Source: Celeribacter persicus | Lineage (GTDB): Bacteria > Pseudomonadota > Alphaproteobacteria > Rhodobacterales > Rhodobacteraceae | Length of the DNA: 64,000 bases | Assembly: GCF_003050785.1 (NCBI RefSeq) | Contig: NZ_QAOH01000006.1 | Location: forward strand, 124,001 to 188,000 | Direction of reading: 5' to 3' | In this document: positions 24,778 through 33,839 of the stretch, one piece after another | Position numbering within the stretch: the stretch's first letter is position 1 | How the letters are laid out: the number at the start of each line of letters is the position of its first letter | Notes under the pieces: model-generated | Databases searched by the model: none | Seen by the model: the letters and a program-made list of their open reading frames with translations, nothing else | Told to the model about the DNA's origin: nothing | Program-made: the position numbers and the translations under genes

Positions 24778-26856
24778 ATGGTGAGTGACAGCAAAATCCT
24801 GACCGTATCCTACGGGACATTCTCCTGTACGCTGGAGGGATTCGACGATCCGTTCTCCACGATGCGGTCCATCGCGGAATATTTTCGCGACCTCGCCGCG
24901 GACGACCGCTACTTCGGCGCGGAGCCGCCAACCCCCGATCCGCAGATGCTGAGTTCCATCGCGGAAAAGGAAATCCAGCGCCGGGTGGAGGCCCGTGTGC
25001 AGGAGGGCGGGCTTGTACTGCGCCAGATGGAGCAGGAGCAAGACGCCAAACCCGCCGAGGCACCGGCACAACCGGTTGCACGGTCTGCACCGGCGATTTC
25101 CGCACCGGAAGCCGCAGCTCCGATTGCACCCGTCACGCCTCCGACTGCGGAACCGACCAACGCTCCGATTGCCGAACCCGCTTCCCCCCACGGCGAAACA
25201 GCCGGGCCACAAACGCCCCCCGCCGGAAGTTCCATTGCCGACAAGCTCGAACGCATCCGCGCCGCAGTGGCACAACGCAATCAGGCGGAGTTTGCCGAAG
25301 ATCAGAACGAGGCAATGAATTTCGGTTCGAACGTCGCGCCGGAAAGTTTTGAGGACGACGGCGTCGAAGAGGCACTGGTTGTCGAACCCGTGCAAGACGA
25401 GGTTCCGGTTTCCGCAGAGCTTTCGACGGAAAACGAAGCGGACATCGGGGAAGAGGTCGAAGATGAGGTTGAAGCCGCGGAAATTGAAACCGGGGCGGAA
25501 AAACCGTCTCGCATCGCCGCGCCCTTTCAGGAAGCCGCTGCGATCATCGCGGAGATGAACGACGAGAGCGACGACACCGCCTCCGAAGACCTGCCTGAAG
25601 ACGAGGACGATCAGGACGCCACACTCGGAAACGTGCTCTCCTCGCTGCAATCCGATGAGGCTGTGATCACGGAGGCGGAAGCCGAAATCGCCGATGAAAT
25701 CGCTGACGAAATCACGGACACCGATACCGCGCTGCACGAGATGGACCCCAATCTCGCCGCCGACATCGCCGAAGCAACCCGCCCGGTCGAGACTGCCGAG
25801 GACGAAGCCGCCAACGATCCGCTGCAACGTGTCCGTGCCCGTGTGGTGAAAATGCGCCGCTCCGATTTCGAAGCGGAAACGCAAGTGGAAGACGCAGCGG
25901 CAAACGCGAACGAGGAAAAGGCAGAGGAAGCTGACGCGGAAGAGAGCCCCGAAGCGTTGACTGAGACGCTGCGCCGCGAACTTGGCACTTCCACGCTCGA
26001 TGCGGAGGACGAGGACGAGTTGATGCGCGAGCTTGCCGAGGTCGCCATCGCTGCCGAGGTCGGGGAAGAAGGTGAGATCGGGGAAGATATCGAAGAGGAG
26101 GCCCCCGCCGCATTCTTCGACGACGAAGATGAGGTCGAAGACGACAGCGACGCGCGCAATGTCTTCGACACCTCCGACGCCTCGATGTCGCGCCTGATGG
26201 ATGAAACCGACCGCGAAATGGCCAAGGGGGAAAACACCCGTCGCCGCAATGCGATCCAGCACCTGAAAGCCGCCGTGACAGCCATCCGTGCCGAGAAAAG
26301 CGAGAAAGGCGATGTGTCCGAAGAGGACGAAGCCGAGGTCTACAAGGAAGACCTCGCCCGCGTGGTACGCCCGCGCCGCCCCGAAGGTGCCAGCCAAACG
26401 CGGCGGCAATTGCCGCCGCTGATGCTGGTGTCCGAGCAACGCATCGACACGCCGAAAGACGTGCCGGGCGGGGCCAACATCACCCCGGTGCGCCCGCGCC
26501 GCGTCTCCCGTGCCGCTCTGGCGGTGCAGGAGAACGAAGCTCTTGAAACTGCGGAAGAAATCCATACAACGCCCCCGAAAACCGGCATCACCTTTGCCGA
26601 TTTCGCCGAAGCGCAGGGGGCCGAAAGCCTCGCTGACGTTCTGGAAGCCGCCGCCGCGTTTTCGAACTTCGTGCAGGGGCGCGAAACGGTGAGCCGCCCG
26701 CAGATCATGCATCTGGCGAAAGAGGCGATGCCGCAGGATGTGCCGGTTGAGGAACGCCTGCGCTCCTTCGGTCAGCTTCTGCGTCAGGGCAAGATCCGCA
26801 AACAGAGCCGCGGCCAGTTCACGGTTGCCGACACGACGCGGTTCAAGCCGCAATAA
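24778..26856 (+). CDS. Large acidic protein with conserved Rhodobacteraceae N-terminal domain
   Basis: A 692-residue soluble protein of unknown function. Residues 5-70 form a compact, strongly patterned domain (KILTVSYGTFSCTLEGFDDP, then AEYFRDLAADDRYFGAEPPT) that I recognise as conserved in Rhodobacteraceae. Residues 85-160 are Pro/Ala-rich, and 180-500 are extremely acidic (runs of Glu/Asp) interrupted by short basic motifs such as RARVVKMRRSDF. The last 90 residues are folded again (ADFAEAQGAESLADVLEAAA, ending in LLRQGKIRKQSRGQFTVAD), resembling a short helical domain. No signal peptide is present. Start could be ATG 24778 or GTG 24781. A terminator follows. Confidence 0.75.
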   Translation: MVSDSKILTVSYGTFSCTLEGFDDPFSTMRSIAEYFRDLAADDRYFGAEPPTPDPQMLSSIAEKEIQRRVEARVQEGGLVLRQMEQEQDAKPAEAPAQPVARSAPAISAPEAAAPIAPVTPPTAEPTNAPIAEPASPHGETAGPQTPPAGSSIADKLERIRAAVAQRNQAEFAEDQNEAMNFGSNVAPESFEDDGVEEALVVEPVQDEVPVSAELSTENEADIGEEVEDEVEAAEIETGAEKPSRIAAPFQEAAAIIAEMNDESDDTASEDLPEDEDDQDATLGNVLSSLQSDEAVITEAEAEIADEIADEITDTDTALHEMDPNLAADIAEATRPVETAEDEAANDPLQRVRARVVKMRRSDFEAETQVEDAAANANEEKAEEADAEESPEALTETLRRELGTSTLDAEDEDELMRELAEVAIAAEVGEEGEIGEDIEEEAPAAFFDDEDEVEDDSDARNVFDTSDASMSRLMDETDREMAKGENTRRRNAIQHLKAAVTAIRAEKSEKGDVSEEDEAEVYKEDLARVVRPRRPEGASQTRRQLPPLMLVSEQRIDTPKDVPGGANITPVRPRRVSRAALAVQENEALETAEEIHTTPPKTGITFADFAEAQGAESLADVLEAAAAFSNFVQGRETVSRPQIMHLAKEAMPQDVPVEERLRSFGQLLRQGKIRKQSRGQFTVADTTRFKPQ

Positions 26857-26875
26857 GAGCGCTTGAGAGACCATG

Positions 26876-26904
26876 AAAAAGGCCGCCCCGAGAGGCGGCC
26901 TTTT
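26876..26904. terminator. Bidirectional Rho-independent terminator
   Basis: AAAAAGGCCGCC (26876-26887) pairs with GGCGGCCTTTT (26894-26904) around a 6-nt loop. T-runs occur on both strands, and it separates the convergent acidic-protein and DUF2842 genes. Confidence 0.88.
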
Positions 26905-26905
26905 G

Positions 26906-27139
26906 TTATGTGTCACTGTCCTCGGAGGCATCCGGGTCGGGCTGGCCAATGCCTTTGAACACCACCTTAAGCGGAAAAGCCCAAAGCACGCCGAGCCCCA
27001 CATAAACCGCCAGTTCCACCCAAAGCCCAGGCCGGTCGATCCAGTTCATGATCGTCACGGCCATCACGATGTAAACCGGAAGGCCGAGCACCAGAACGAG
27101 AAGCGCCAGACGCCGACGTGCTTTGTAGGACAGCGCCAT
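26906..27139 (-). CDS. DUF2842 small membrane protein
   Basis: A 77-residue protein with a basic N-terminus (SYKARRRLA), two hydrophobic helices separated by a short loop containing RPGLW, and an acidic tail, matching DUF2842, a family restricted mainly to alphaproteobacteria. Its role is not known. It begins 3 bp after the purA stop on the same strand, so it is very likely co-transcribed with purA; its location there is probably only historical. Confidence 0.78.
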   Translation of the reverse strand: MALSYKARRRLALLVLVLGLPVYIVMAVTIMNWIDRPGLWVELAVYVGLGVLWAFPLKVVFKGIGQPDPDASEDSDT

Positions 27140-27142
27140 GGA

Positions 27143-28438
27143 TCAATCCGCGAACGGGTCGGTGACGAGGATGGTGTCGTCGCGCTCCGGCGAGGTGGAC
27201 AAAAGCGCCACCGGGCAGTCGATCAGCTCTTCAACGCGTTTGACGTATTTCACAGCATTGGCCGGAAGGTCGTTCCAGCTCCGCGCGCCTTCGGTCGACT
27301 CGGACCAACCGGGCATTTCCTCATAGACCGGGGTGCAACGCGCCTGATCTTCGGCGGCAAACGGCAGGTAATCGAGCACTTCGCCATCGAGCTCGTAGCC
27401 CACGCAAATTTTCAGCGTATCGAATCCGTCGAGCACGTCGAGCTTGGTAAACGCGATGCCGGTCACGCCGGAGGTGGCACAGGTCTGACGCACAAGCGCG
27501 GCGTCGAACCAGCCGCAGCGACGCTTGCGCCCCGTCACGGTGCCGAATTCATGGCCACGGGTGCCAAGACGGTTGCCGTCCTCATCGAGCAATTCGGTCG
27601 GGAACGGCCCCTCGCCCACACGGGTGGTGTAGGCTTTGACGATGCCCAGTACATAGTCGATGGAGGTCGGGCCGATGCCGACGCCGGTGGCCGCCTGACC
27701 CGCGATCACGTTCGAGGAGGTCACGAAGGGATAGGTGCCGAAGTCGATGTCGAGAAGCGCGCCTTGCGCCCCTTCGAACAGGATGCGCTTACCGGCTTTG
27801 CGCTGCTCGTTGAGCACCTTCCAGACCGGACCGGCATAGGGCAGGATGTCTTTGGCGATCGCCTTGAGATCATTGAGCAAACGCTCGCGATCGACGGGTT
27901 CGATGCCAAGCCCTTTACGGAGCGGATCGTGGTGCTGAAGGGCGCGATCGACGCGGGCTTCGAGCGTGGCTTCATCGGCGAGATCGGCGACACGGATGGA
28001 GCGACGCCCCACCTTGTCCTCATAAGCCGGGCCGATGCCGCGACCGGTGGTGCCGATCTTGGTGCCCTTGGAAGCGGCCTCTTCGCGGGCGCGGTCCAGT
28101 TCGCCGTGGATCGGCAGGATCAGCGGCGTGTTCTCCGCGATCATCAGCGTTTCCGGTGAAATATCGACGCCCTGCTCGCGGATTTTGGCGATCTCGTTGA
28201 CGAGGTGCCACGGGTCGAGCACGACCCCGTTGCCGATCACCGACAGCTTACCGCCCCGCACCACGCCCGAAGGCAGCGCGTTCAGCTTGTAAACCTGGTT
28301 GTTGATGACGAGCGTGTGGCCCGCGTTATGACCGCCCTGAAACCGCGCGATGATATCCGCACGCTCCGAAAGCCAGTCCACGATCTTGCCTTTTCCCTCG
28401 TCACCCCATTGGGCGCCGACAACGACGACGTTAGCCAT
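27143..28438 (-). CDS. purA: Adenylosuccinate synthetase
   Basis: PurA couples GTP hydrolysis to joining of IMP and aspartate, the first committed step to AMP. The 431-residue protein has the glycine-rich loop QWGDEGKGK (10-18), the GGHNAGHT motif and the [11 protein letters not shown] segment of the active site. Length and all motifs are normal. DUF2842 follows it closely. The 196-bp region upstream is shared with the divergent ada gene and shows no clear operator. Confidence 0.96.
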   Translation of the reverse strand: MANVVVVGAQWGDEGKGKIVDWLSERADIIARFQGGHNAGHTLVINNQVYKLNALPSGVVRGGKLSVIGNGVVLDPWHLVNEIAKIREQGVDISPETLMIAENTPLILPIHGELDRAREEAASKGTKIGTTGRGIGPAYEDKVGRRSIRVADLADEATLEARVDRALQHHDPLRKGLGIEPVDRERLLNDLKAIAKDILPYAGPVWKVLNEQRKAGKRILFEGAQGALLDIDFGTYPFVTSSNVIAGQAATGVGIGPTSIDYVLGIVKAYTTRVGEGPFPTELLDEDGNRLGTRGHEFGTVTGRKRRCGWFDAALVRQTCATSGVTGIAFTKLDVLDGFDTLKICVGYELDGEVLDYLPFAAEDQARCTPVYEEMPGWSESTEGARSWNDLPANAVKYVKRVEELIDCPVALLSTSPERDDTILVTDPFAD

Positions 28439-28634
28439 AGTGAGTCCTTATGATCGGATGAAACCCGTGGCTGTATAGCGATCTGCACCCGACGATGAAA
28501 CCGAAATCTCGCCCCGTGCTCAGGCACGCGATTTTCGGCGCAAATCTTTTCGCAACGCATCTGATGGACCGGCCCCAAAATCAATGCCGCTTTCCCGGCG
28601 GACAAGCTTGGACATTCCCGCTATTGTCTCCCCC

Positions 28635-29720
28635 ATGACACTCTTTGATCTTCCCGATGCCGACACGCTTTATGCCGCGCTCCTCGCCCGTGATCCGTCT
28701 TACGAGGGCCGCGCTTGGGTCGGTGTGAGTTCCACCGGCGTATTCTGCCGCTTCACCTGCCCGGCCCGCAAACCGAAACAAGAGAACTGTCTTTGGTTCG
28801 ACAATCTCGGAGCCTGTCTTGAGGCGGGGTTCCGGCCCTGCAAACGCTGTCAGCCTTTGAAGGCCGCGACGGATGCGGAACCGGTGATCGAGGAATTGCT
28901 CGCCGCGCTGAACGAAAGACCGGACCATCGCTGGTGCGAAGCCGATGTCACCGCCATGGGGTACGACCGGGGCACGGTACGCCGTGCCTTCAAGCGGCAT
29001 TTCGGGATGAGTTTTCTCGAACTGGCGCGTCTGGAGCGGCTGAGGCGCGGATTCGAGGTGTTGAGCGAGGGCGGCACGGTGTTGGAGGCGGGGCTTGAGG
29101 CCGGGTTCTCGTCGCCCTCGGCGTTTCGGGCACGAGTGGGCGCGCTTTTGGGCATGGCCCCCAGCACGCTGAGCCTCGATCCGCTTCTGAGCATCGACTG
29201 GATCGACACGCCTTTGGGACCGATGATCGCGGTCGCCGATACGCATCGCCTGCACCTCTTGGAATTCATGGATCGCAAGGCGCTCCCGACCGAGTTGAAG
29301 AAACTCGCGGCGGGGGCGAAAGGACGGTTGGGCTTTGGACGCACACAGGTCCACGATCAGACGGCACAGGAACTGACCGAGTATTTCGACGGCAAGCGTG
29401 CCCGGTTCACCGTACCGCTTGCCTATCACGGCAGCGGTTTTTACGGACAGGTCTGGGACGCGCTCTGTGCCATCCCGGCGGGTGAGACCCGAAGTTATGG
29501 CACACTGGCCCGCGAAATCGGACGCCCCAGCGCCACGCGGGCGGTGGCACAAGCCAACGGAGCCAATCAAATCGGCATCCTCATTCCCTGCCACCGGGTG
29601 ATCGGCGCGGACGGGGCCTTGACCGGCTATGGCGGCGGGCTTTGGCGCAAGCAAAGGCTTCTGGAGATCGAGGCGGGTTATGCCCGCGCCGCCAAAGCCG
29701 AAAGCGCGCTCCAGCCATAG
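28635..29720 (+). CDS. ada: Ada: bifunctional methylphosphotriester sensor, regulator and O6-alkylguanine methyltransferase
   Basis: A full-length Ada protein (361 residues). The N-terminal zinc domain has cysteines at 38, 42, 69 and 72 (FCRFTC, PCKRC), the same numbering as E. coli Ada, so the phosphotriester-sensing Cys38 is present. An AraC-type helix-turn-helix follows (about 85-180; VRRAFKRHFGMSFLELAR), then a C-terminal methyltransferase domain with the PCHRV acceptor Cys319. It should both repair alkylated DNA and activate the adaptive response when methylated. Start 28635 gives exact family alignment. Its 3' end overlaps the convergent GNAT gene by 43 bp. Confidence 0.94.
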   Translation: MTLFDLPDADTLYAALLARDPSYEGRAWVGVSSTGVFCRFTCPARKPKQENCLWFDNLGACLEAGFRPCKRCQPLKAATDAEPVIEELLAALNERPDHRWCEADVTAMGYDRGTVRRAFKRHFGMSFLELARLERLRRGFEVLSEGGTVLEAGLEAGFSSPSAFRARVGALLGMAPSTLSLDPLLSIDWIDTPLGPMIAVADTHRLHLLEFMDRKALPTELKKLAAGAKGRLGFGRTQVHDQTAQELTEYFDGKRARFTVPLAYHGSGFYGQVWDALCAIPAGETRSYGTLAREIGRPSATRAVAQANGANQIGILIPCHRVIGADGALTGYGGGLWRKQRLLEIEAGYARAAKAESALQP

Positions 29721-30223
29721 GCCACCTCACTCAGCCCGCCCTCGGGACGAGTGTCGATCCGCTCGGCAACCTGTGTACCGCCCAAAGCCTCGTAAAAGGC
29801 CCGCGCGGGCGCATTCTCCGTCAGCACCCAAAGGGCTGCGGCCTCATGTCCCATGGATAGAAGCCCCTGCGCACTGGCGGCCATGAGGGCAGAACCGATG
29901 CCTTGACGCGAAGCGCTGACATAAAGCGCTGAAAACTCGCCGGGGAAGGCTTTGGCGAGATCGGCGTCGCGCTGATCGCCACAAGAGAGAAATCCCACGA
30001 CCGCACCGCTCTGTTCGGCCACGAACACGGCTCCGCGCCCGGAAGCGGCATAAGTGTCGAGGATTTTCCCCCAGCCCTTTTCGCGATCCGACACGGTCAT
30101 ACGGTCGATCAGGGCGTCGGGGACGATGCCGCGATAGGTGGCACGCCAAAGCGAGACCTGCACCTTGGCAATCGGCAGGGCATCGTCACGGGTGGCAGGA
30201 CGGATGAAAAATGTTTCGCTCAT
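29678..30223 (-). CDS. GNAT-family N-acetyltransferase
   Basis: A 181-residue acyltransferase with the GNAT fold: N-terminal beta strand FIRPATRDDALPIAKV, the acetyl-CoA loop SRQGIGSALMAA (R/Q-x-x-G-x-G/A) near residue 110, and the C-terminal ENAPARAFYEALGG motif. It resembles RimI/YhbS-type members whose substrate cannot be named. Start 30223 is the first in-frame ATG that gives a normal GNAT length. It overlaps the ada 3' end on the opposite strand by 43 bp. Confidence 0.85.
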   Translation of the reverse strand: MSETFFIRPATRDDALPIAKVQVSLWRATYRGIVPDALIDRMTVSDREKGWGKILDTYAASGRGAVFVAEQSGAVVGFLSCGDQRDADLAKAFPGEFSALYVSASRQGIGSALMAASAQGLLSMGHEAAALWVLTENAPARAFYEALGGTQVAERIDTRPEGGLSEVAYGWSALSALAARA

Positions 30224-30379
30224 GCTGACAAAATGCCGGGGAACGGGCGAAACGCAAGCCCCGGCGCGCTTTGGCCCCGCCGTTCCGGTAAGATCGGGCC
30301 ATATCGCGCCAGATCGGGGTTGCGCGACGGCATGAGACCCCTTAAGTAGCCCCATCGTACGATCCCAAAGGCCTGATCC

Positions 30380-30742
30380 ATGGAAAATGTCATTCTCGTC
30401 ATCCACCTGATCCTCGCGCTCTGCCTCATCGGCATTGTGCTCTTGCAGCGTTCCGAGGGTGGCGGTCTTGGCATGGGCGGTGGCGGCGACGTCATGACGG
30501 GCCGGGCGGCGGCGACCGCTCTGAGCAAGCTGACGTGGCTTTTCGCCATCGGGTTCATCATCACCTCGGTCACGCTGACGGTTCTGGCGCGCAAGGATGC
30601 GGCCTCCACCTCCGTGATGGACGGGGTCACAACCGAAGAGACCGTGCCCGCCGAGGAAACGGCCCCGGCCCTGCCCTCGGGCAGCGATCTTCTTCCGCCG
30701 TCGTCAACGGACGCGCCCGTGGCCCCGCCGCGCGCCGACTGA
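30380..30742 (+). CDS. secG: Preprotein translocase subunit SecG
   Basis: SecG is the small stimulatory subunit of the SecYEG channel. The 120-residue protein has two transmembrane helices (VILVIHLILALCLIGIVLLQ and LTWLFAIGFIITSVTLTV) joined by the glycine-rich loop SEGGGLGMGGGGD, then a Pro/Glu/Ala-rich C-terminal extension (about 75-120) typical of alphaproteobacterial SecG. It is followed by a 216-bp leader region and pyrG on the same strand, the common secG-pyrG order in this group. Confidence 0.93.
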   Translation: MENVILVIHLILALCLIGIVLLQRSEGGGLGMGGGGDVMTGRAAATALSKLTWLFAIGFIITSVTLTVLARKDAASTSVMDGVTTEETVPAEETAPALPSGSDLLPPSSTDAPVAPPRAD

Positions 30743-30958
30743 TCTTTCCAAAGGTTAACAAGACTTTGAGAGTTGAGGGGGAAATCCCCTCAACATGTTG
30801 AGGTTTGGTTGCGCGGGATGGCCGAATCTGTTATTTCTTAAATCCCGTGAACCACGTTGTTTTGAGCAGGGGCCAACCGGTCGATAAGATCGGATAAATC
30901 GGTCATTGGAACGACGTAAGAACAAGAATTCGGACTATCACGGGAGCTTCTCCAGCCC
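30743..30958 (+). other. secG-pyrG intergenic leader with overlapping stem-loops
   Basis: GTTGAGGGG (30772-30780) pairs with CCCCTCAAC (30786-30794) in a 9-bp hairpin with a 5-nt loop. The right arm is also part of the 16-base palindrome CCTCAACATGTTGAGG (30788-30803), so two stems compete for the same bases. A further GCGGGAT/ATCCCGT pair (30811-30817 and 30842-30848) lies just beyond. No T-run terminator is seen. The arrangement is reminiscent of an attenuator controlling pyrG but no known riboswitch was recognised. Confidence 0.45.
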
Positions 30959-32602
30959 ATGGCACGCTATGTTTTCATCACCGGCGGTGTTGTTTCTTCG
31001 CTTGGGAAAGGTCTCGCATCGGCCGCCCTCGGCGCTTTGTTGCAGGCGCGCGGCTATTCGGTGCGTTTGCGCAAACTCGACCCCTACCTGAACGTGGACC
31101 CCGGGACGATGAGCCCGTTTGAGCATGGCGAGGTTTTCGTGACCGATGACGGGGCGGAAACCGATCTGGACCTCGGCCACTACGAACGCTTCACCGGTGT
31201 CGCGGCGCGTCAGACCGATTCCGTGTCCTCGGGTCGGATTTACACCAATGTGCTCGAAAAAGAACGGCGTGGCGATTACCTCGGCAAGACCATTCAGGTC
31301 ATTCCGCACGTCACCAACGAGATCAAGGATTTCATCGAGATCGGCGACGATGAGGTCGATTTCATGCTCTGCGAGATCGGCGGCACGGTGGGCGACATTG
31401 AGGGTCTGCCCTTCTTCGAAGCCATTCGCCAGTTCGCGCAGGACCGCCCGCGTGGCCAGTGTATTTTCATGCACCTGACGCTTTTACCCTATATCGCGGC
31501 CTCCGGAGAGTTGAAGACCAAGCCGACCCAGCACTCAGTGAAAGAGTTGCGCACCATCGGATTGCAGCCGAACGTGCTGGTCTGCCGTTCCGAACATCCG
31601 ATCCCGCAGAAGGAACGCGAGAAGATCGCGCTGTTCTGTAACGTTCGCAAAGAGGATGTGATTGCAGCACCCGATCTCAAGTCGATCTACGAGGCGCCGC
31701 TTGCGTACCACCGCGAAGGTCTCGATCAGGCCGTGTTGGACGCGTTCAACATCGCCCCTGCCCCAAAGCCCGATCTGTCCGTCTGGCATGACGTGGCGGA
31801 CCGGATTTTCAATCCGGAAGGCGAGGTCAAGGTCGCGATCGTCGGCAAATACGTTCAGCTCGAAGACGCTTATAAATCCGTGAGCGAAGCCCTCACCCAT
31901 GGCGGCATGGCCAACCGGGTGAAGGTCAAGGTGGAATGGGTCGATGCGGAGATTTTCGAGCATGAAGACCCCGCGCCCTATCTCGAAGGGTTCGACGCCA
32001 TTCTCGTGCCCGGCGGCTTTGGTGAGCGCGGCACGGAAGGCAAGATCAAGGCGGCGCAATTCGCGCGTGAGCGCAAAGTGCCTTACCTCGGGATTTGTCT
32101 CGGTATGCAGATGGCGGTCATCGAAGCCGCGCGCCATCTGGCCGGAATCGAAAGCGCAGGATCGGAGGAATTCGACCACGAAGCCGGGAAAAAGCGTTTC
32201 GAGCCGGTGGTGTATCACCTCAAGGAATGGGTGCAGGGCAACCATACCGTGCAGCGCAAAGCCGATGACGACAAGGGCGGCACCATGCGCCTTGGCGCTT
32301 ATACTGCGGTGCTCAAAGAGGGCTCGAAAGTGGCGAAAATCTATAGCGCGACCGAGATCGAGGAACGCCACCGCCACCGTTATGAAGTGGACATCAAGTA
32401 CCGTGAACAGCTTGAAAACTGCGGTCTGGTGTTCTCCGGCATGTCGCCGGACGGGCGTCTGCCGGAGATCGTCGAGGCTAAGGATCACCCGTGGTACATC
32501 GGCGTGCAATACCACCCGGAGCTGAAATCGAAACCCTTCGCCCCCGCGCCCCTGTTCCGCGATTTCATCCGGGCCGCAAAAGAAAACTCCCGTCTGGTGT
32601 AA
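30959..32602 (+). CDS. pyrG: CTP synthase
   Basis: PyrG aminates UTP to CTP using glutamine. The 547-residue protein has the N-terminal synthase domain ([20 protein letters not shown], with the ATP site) and a C-terminal class I amidotransferase domain with the nucleophile in [11 protein letters not shown] and the His-Glu pair in VQYHPE. All catalytic motifs and the length are normal. rpiB follows 12 bp downstream and is probably co-transcribed. The structured leader upstream may regulate it. Confidence 0.96.
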   Translation: MARYVFITGGVVSSLGKGLASAALGALLQARGYSVRLRKLDPYLNVDPGTMSPFEHGEVFVTDDGAETDLDLGHYERFTGVAARQTDSVSSGRIYTNVLEKERRGDYLGKTIQVIPHVTNEIKDFIEIGDDEVDFMLCEIGGTVGDIEGLPFFEAIRQFAQDRPRGQCIFMHLTLLPYIAASGELKTKPTQHSVKELRTIGLQPNVLVCRSEHPIPQKEREKIALFCNVRKEDVIAAPDLKSIYEAPLAYHREGLDQAVLDAFNIAPAPKPDLSVWHDVADRIFNPEGEVKVAIVGKYVQLEDAYKSVSEALTHGGMANRVKVKVEWVDAEIFEHEDPAPYLEGFDAILVPGGFGERGTEGKIKAAQFARERKVPYLGICLGMQMAVIEAARHLAGIESAGSEEFDHEAGKKRFEPVVYHLKEWVQGNHTVQRKADDDKGGTMRLGAYTAVLKEGSKVAKIYSATEIEERHRHRYEVDIKYREQLENCGLVFSGMSPDGRLPEIVEAKDHPWYIGVQYHPELKSKPFAPAPLFRDFIRAAKENSRLV

Positions 32603-32614
32603 GGACCGATCCTC

Positions 32615-33064
32615 ATGAGTGACAACAAACGCATCGCGCTCTCCTCTGATCACGCCGCCATCGAGCTGCGTCAGGCGATTGCCGCCCATGTTGCAAGCCT
32701 CGGCTGGGAACCGGTCGACATCGGCCCGACCACGGCTGAGAGCACGCATTACCCGAAACACGGTGAGGCGGCGGCACAACTGGTGGCTTCCGGGGATTGC
32801 CGCTTCGGCATCGTTCTCTGCGGCACGGGTCAGGGCATCATGATGGCTGCGAACAAGGTCAAAGGCATCCGCTGCGGCGTTTGCTCCGAGGCTTATTCCG
32901 CGAAGATGATCCGCCAGCACAACGACGCCAACATGCTCTCCATGGGCGCACGCGCCGTCGGCGAAGGGCTTGCGTTCGACATCGTCGAGGCGTTCCTGTC
33001 GGCCGAGTTCGAAGGCGGCCGCCACGGCACGCGGGTCGATATGATCATGGAGATCGAGGGGTAA
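32615..33064 (+). CDS. rpiB: Ribose-5-phosphate isomerase B (RpiB/LacAB family)
   Basis: A 149-residue sugar-phosphate isomerase with the RpiB catalytic cysteine C69 in VLCGTGQGIMM, the phosphate-binding RQHNDANML, and an N-terminal SSDHAAIELR motif. It interconverts ribose 5-phosphate and ribulose 5-phosphate, or in some members allose or other sugar phosphates. The genome also encodes rpiA, so RpiB may have a specialised role. It lies in an apparent pyrG-rpiB unit ended by a strong terminator. Confidence 0.92.
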   Translation: MSDNKRIALSSDHAAIELRQAIAAHVASLGWEPVDIGPTTAESTHYPKHGEAAAQLVASGDCRFGIVLCGTGQGIMMAANKVKGIRCGVCSEAYSAKMIRQHNDANMLSMGARAVGEGLAFDIVEAFLSAEFEGGRHGTRVDMIMEIEG

Positions 33065-33086
33065 AAGCCTCGCTCGGCATGGATTG

Positions 33087-33114
33087 AAAAGGCGTCCTTC
33101 GGGGCGTCTTTTTT
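33087..33114. terminator. Rho-independent terminator with UUCG loop
   Basis: AAAAGGCGTCC (33087-33097) and GGGCGTCTTTT (33102-33112) pair around TTCG, with two G-U wobbles, and T-runs follow on the plus strand and, mirrored, on the minus strand. It ends the pyrG-rpiB unit and faces the convergent PaiB-like gene. Confidence 0.85.
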
Positions 33115-33739
33115 AGTCCTCAGGGAAACTCGCCAAGGCCTGCGCCAGATCGACGCCCTGCTCGCCCGAGGTCATCAGCCCCGCATAGGTGCCCTGCCGG
33201 TCTTCCAAACTCTTGTGCTGGTTCACCTTCCATTTGCCTTCCAGACGCTCCACCGTGAACCGCAGCCCGACGATGCCGCGTTTCAACGCGGCGATATAGG
33301 GCACAGGCGCGTCGGAGACAGACCACGGTTCGGCGCGGCTCACCTCATGCCGGTCGGTCAACGCGTCGAGATGCGCACCCAGCCCTTCCGCGTCGTTGAA
33401 TGCCTCGAACGTCCCATGGGCATGGACCACGATATAGGCCCAGGTCGGCACGACTTTGCCGTGCTCCTGTTTCGACGGGTAAAACGACGGCGAAACATAG
33501 GCCTGCGGTCCCTGAAAAATCAAAACGGAGCGCGCGCCCGCCAGTTTCCAATGCGGATTGGCGCGCGCCAGATGGGTCTCGATCACGGTCTGGCCGCCCT
33601 CTTCATGCACCACGACCGGCACATGGGTGATCTCGATCCCCACCTCATGCGGTGTCACGAGGGCGGCAAAGCCGATCTCCGCCACGACATGGCGCAGCGT
33701 GGCGGGATCGTCGATGGCGGAGTTGTTCGGTCGGTACAT
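33113..33739 (-). CDS. PaiB-family FMN-binding protein / negative regulator
   Basis: A 208-residue protein of the PaiB family, named from Bacillus, where it acts with a polyamine acetyltransferase in negative regulation. Family marks are the MYRPNNSAIDDPATL start, HVPVVVHE, the HGKVVPTWAYIVVHAHG flavin-fold core and the VERLEGKWKVNQHKS motif near the C-terminus. Members bind FMN in a split-barrel fold and some may act as enzymes rather than regulators. The start at 33739 gives the normal length. Divergent neighbours offer no functional hint. Confidence 0.85.
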   Translation of the reverse strand: MYRPNNSAIDDPATLRHVVAEIGFAALVTPHEVGIEITHVPVVVHEEGGQTVIETHLARANPHWKLAGARSVLIFQGPQAYVSPSFYPSKQEHGKVVPTWAYIVVHAHGTFEAFNDAEGLGAHLDALTDRHEVSRAEPWSVSDAPVPYIAALKRGIVGLRFTVERLEGKWKVNQHKSLEDRQGTYAGLMTSGEQGVDLAQALASFPED

Positions 33740-33839
33740 GGGCTGCCTGCTCTGTTGATGCCCCGGCCTAACATGGCCCTGATCGCACCGCACCTGTTTT
33801 CCCGCCTCTCCCTTTCATTGCAGCCATAAATACTCAGGC

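Noticed and set aside
24688-27003. 771-codon minus-strand frame opposite the acidic protein
   Set aside because: It is the antisense of GAA/GAG-rich codons (reading Phe/Leu) and has no recognisable protein family.
30811-30850. tRNA-Leu-like start (GCGGGATGGCCGAAT)
   Set aside because: The D-, anticodon- and T-arms cannot be formed; only a GCGGGAT/ATCCCGT pairing exists.
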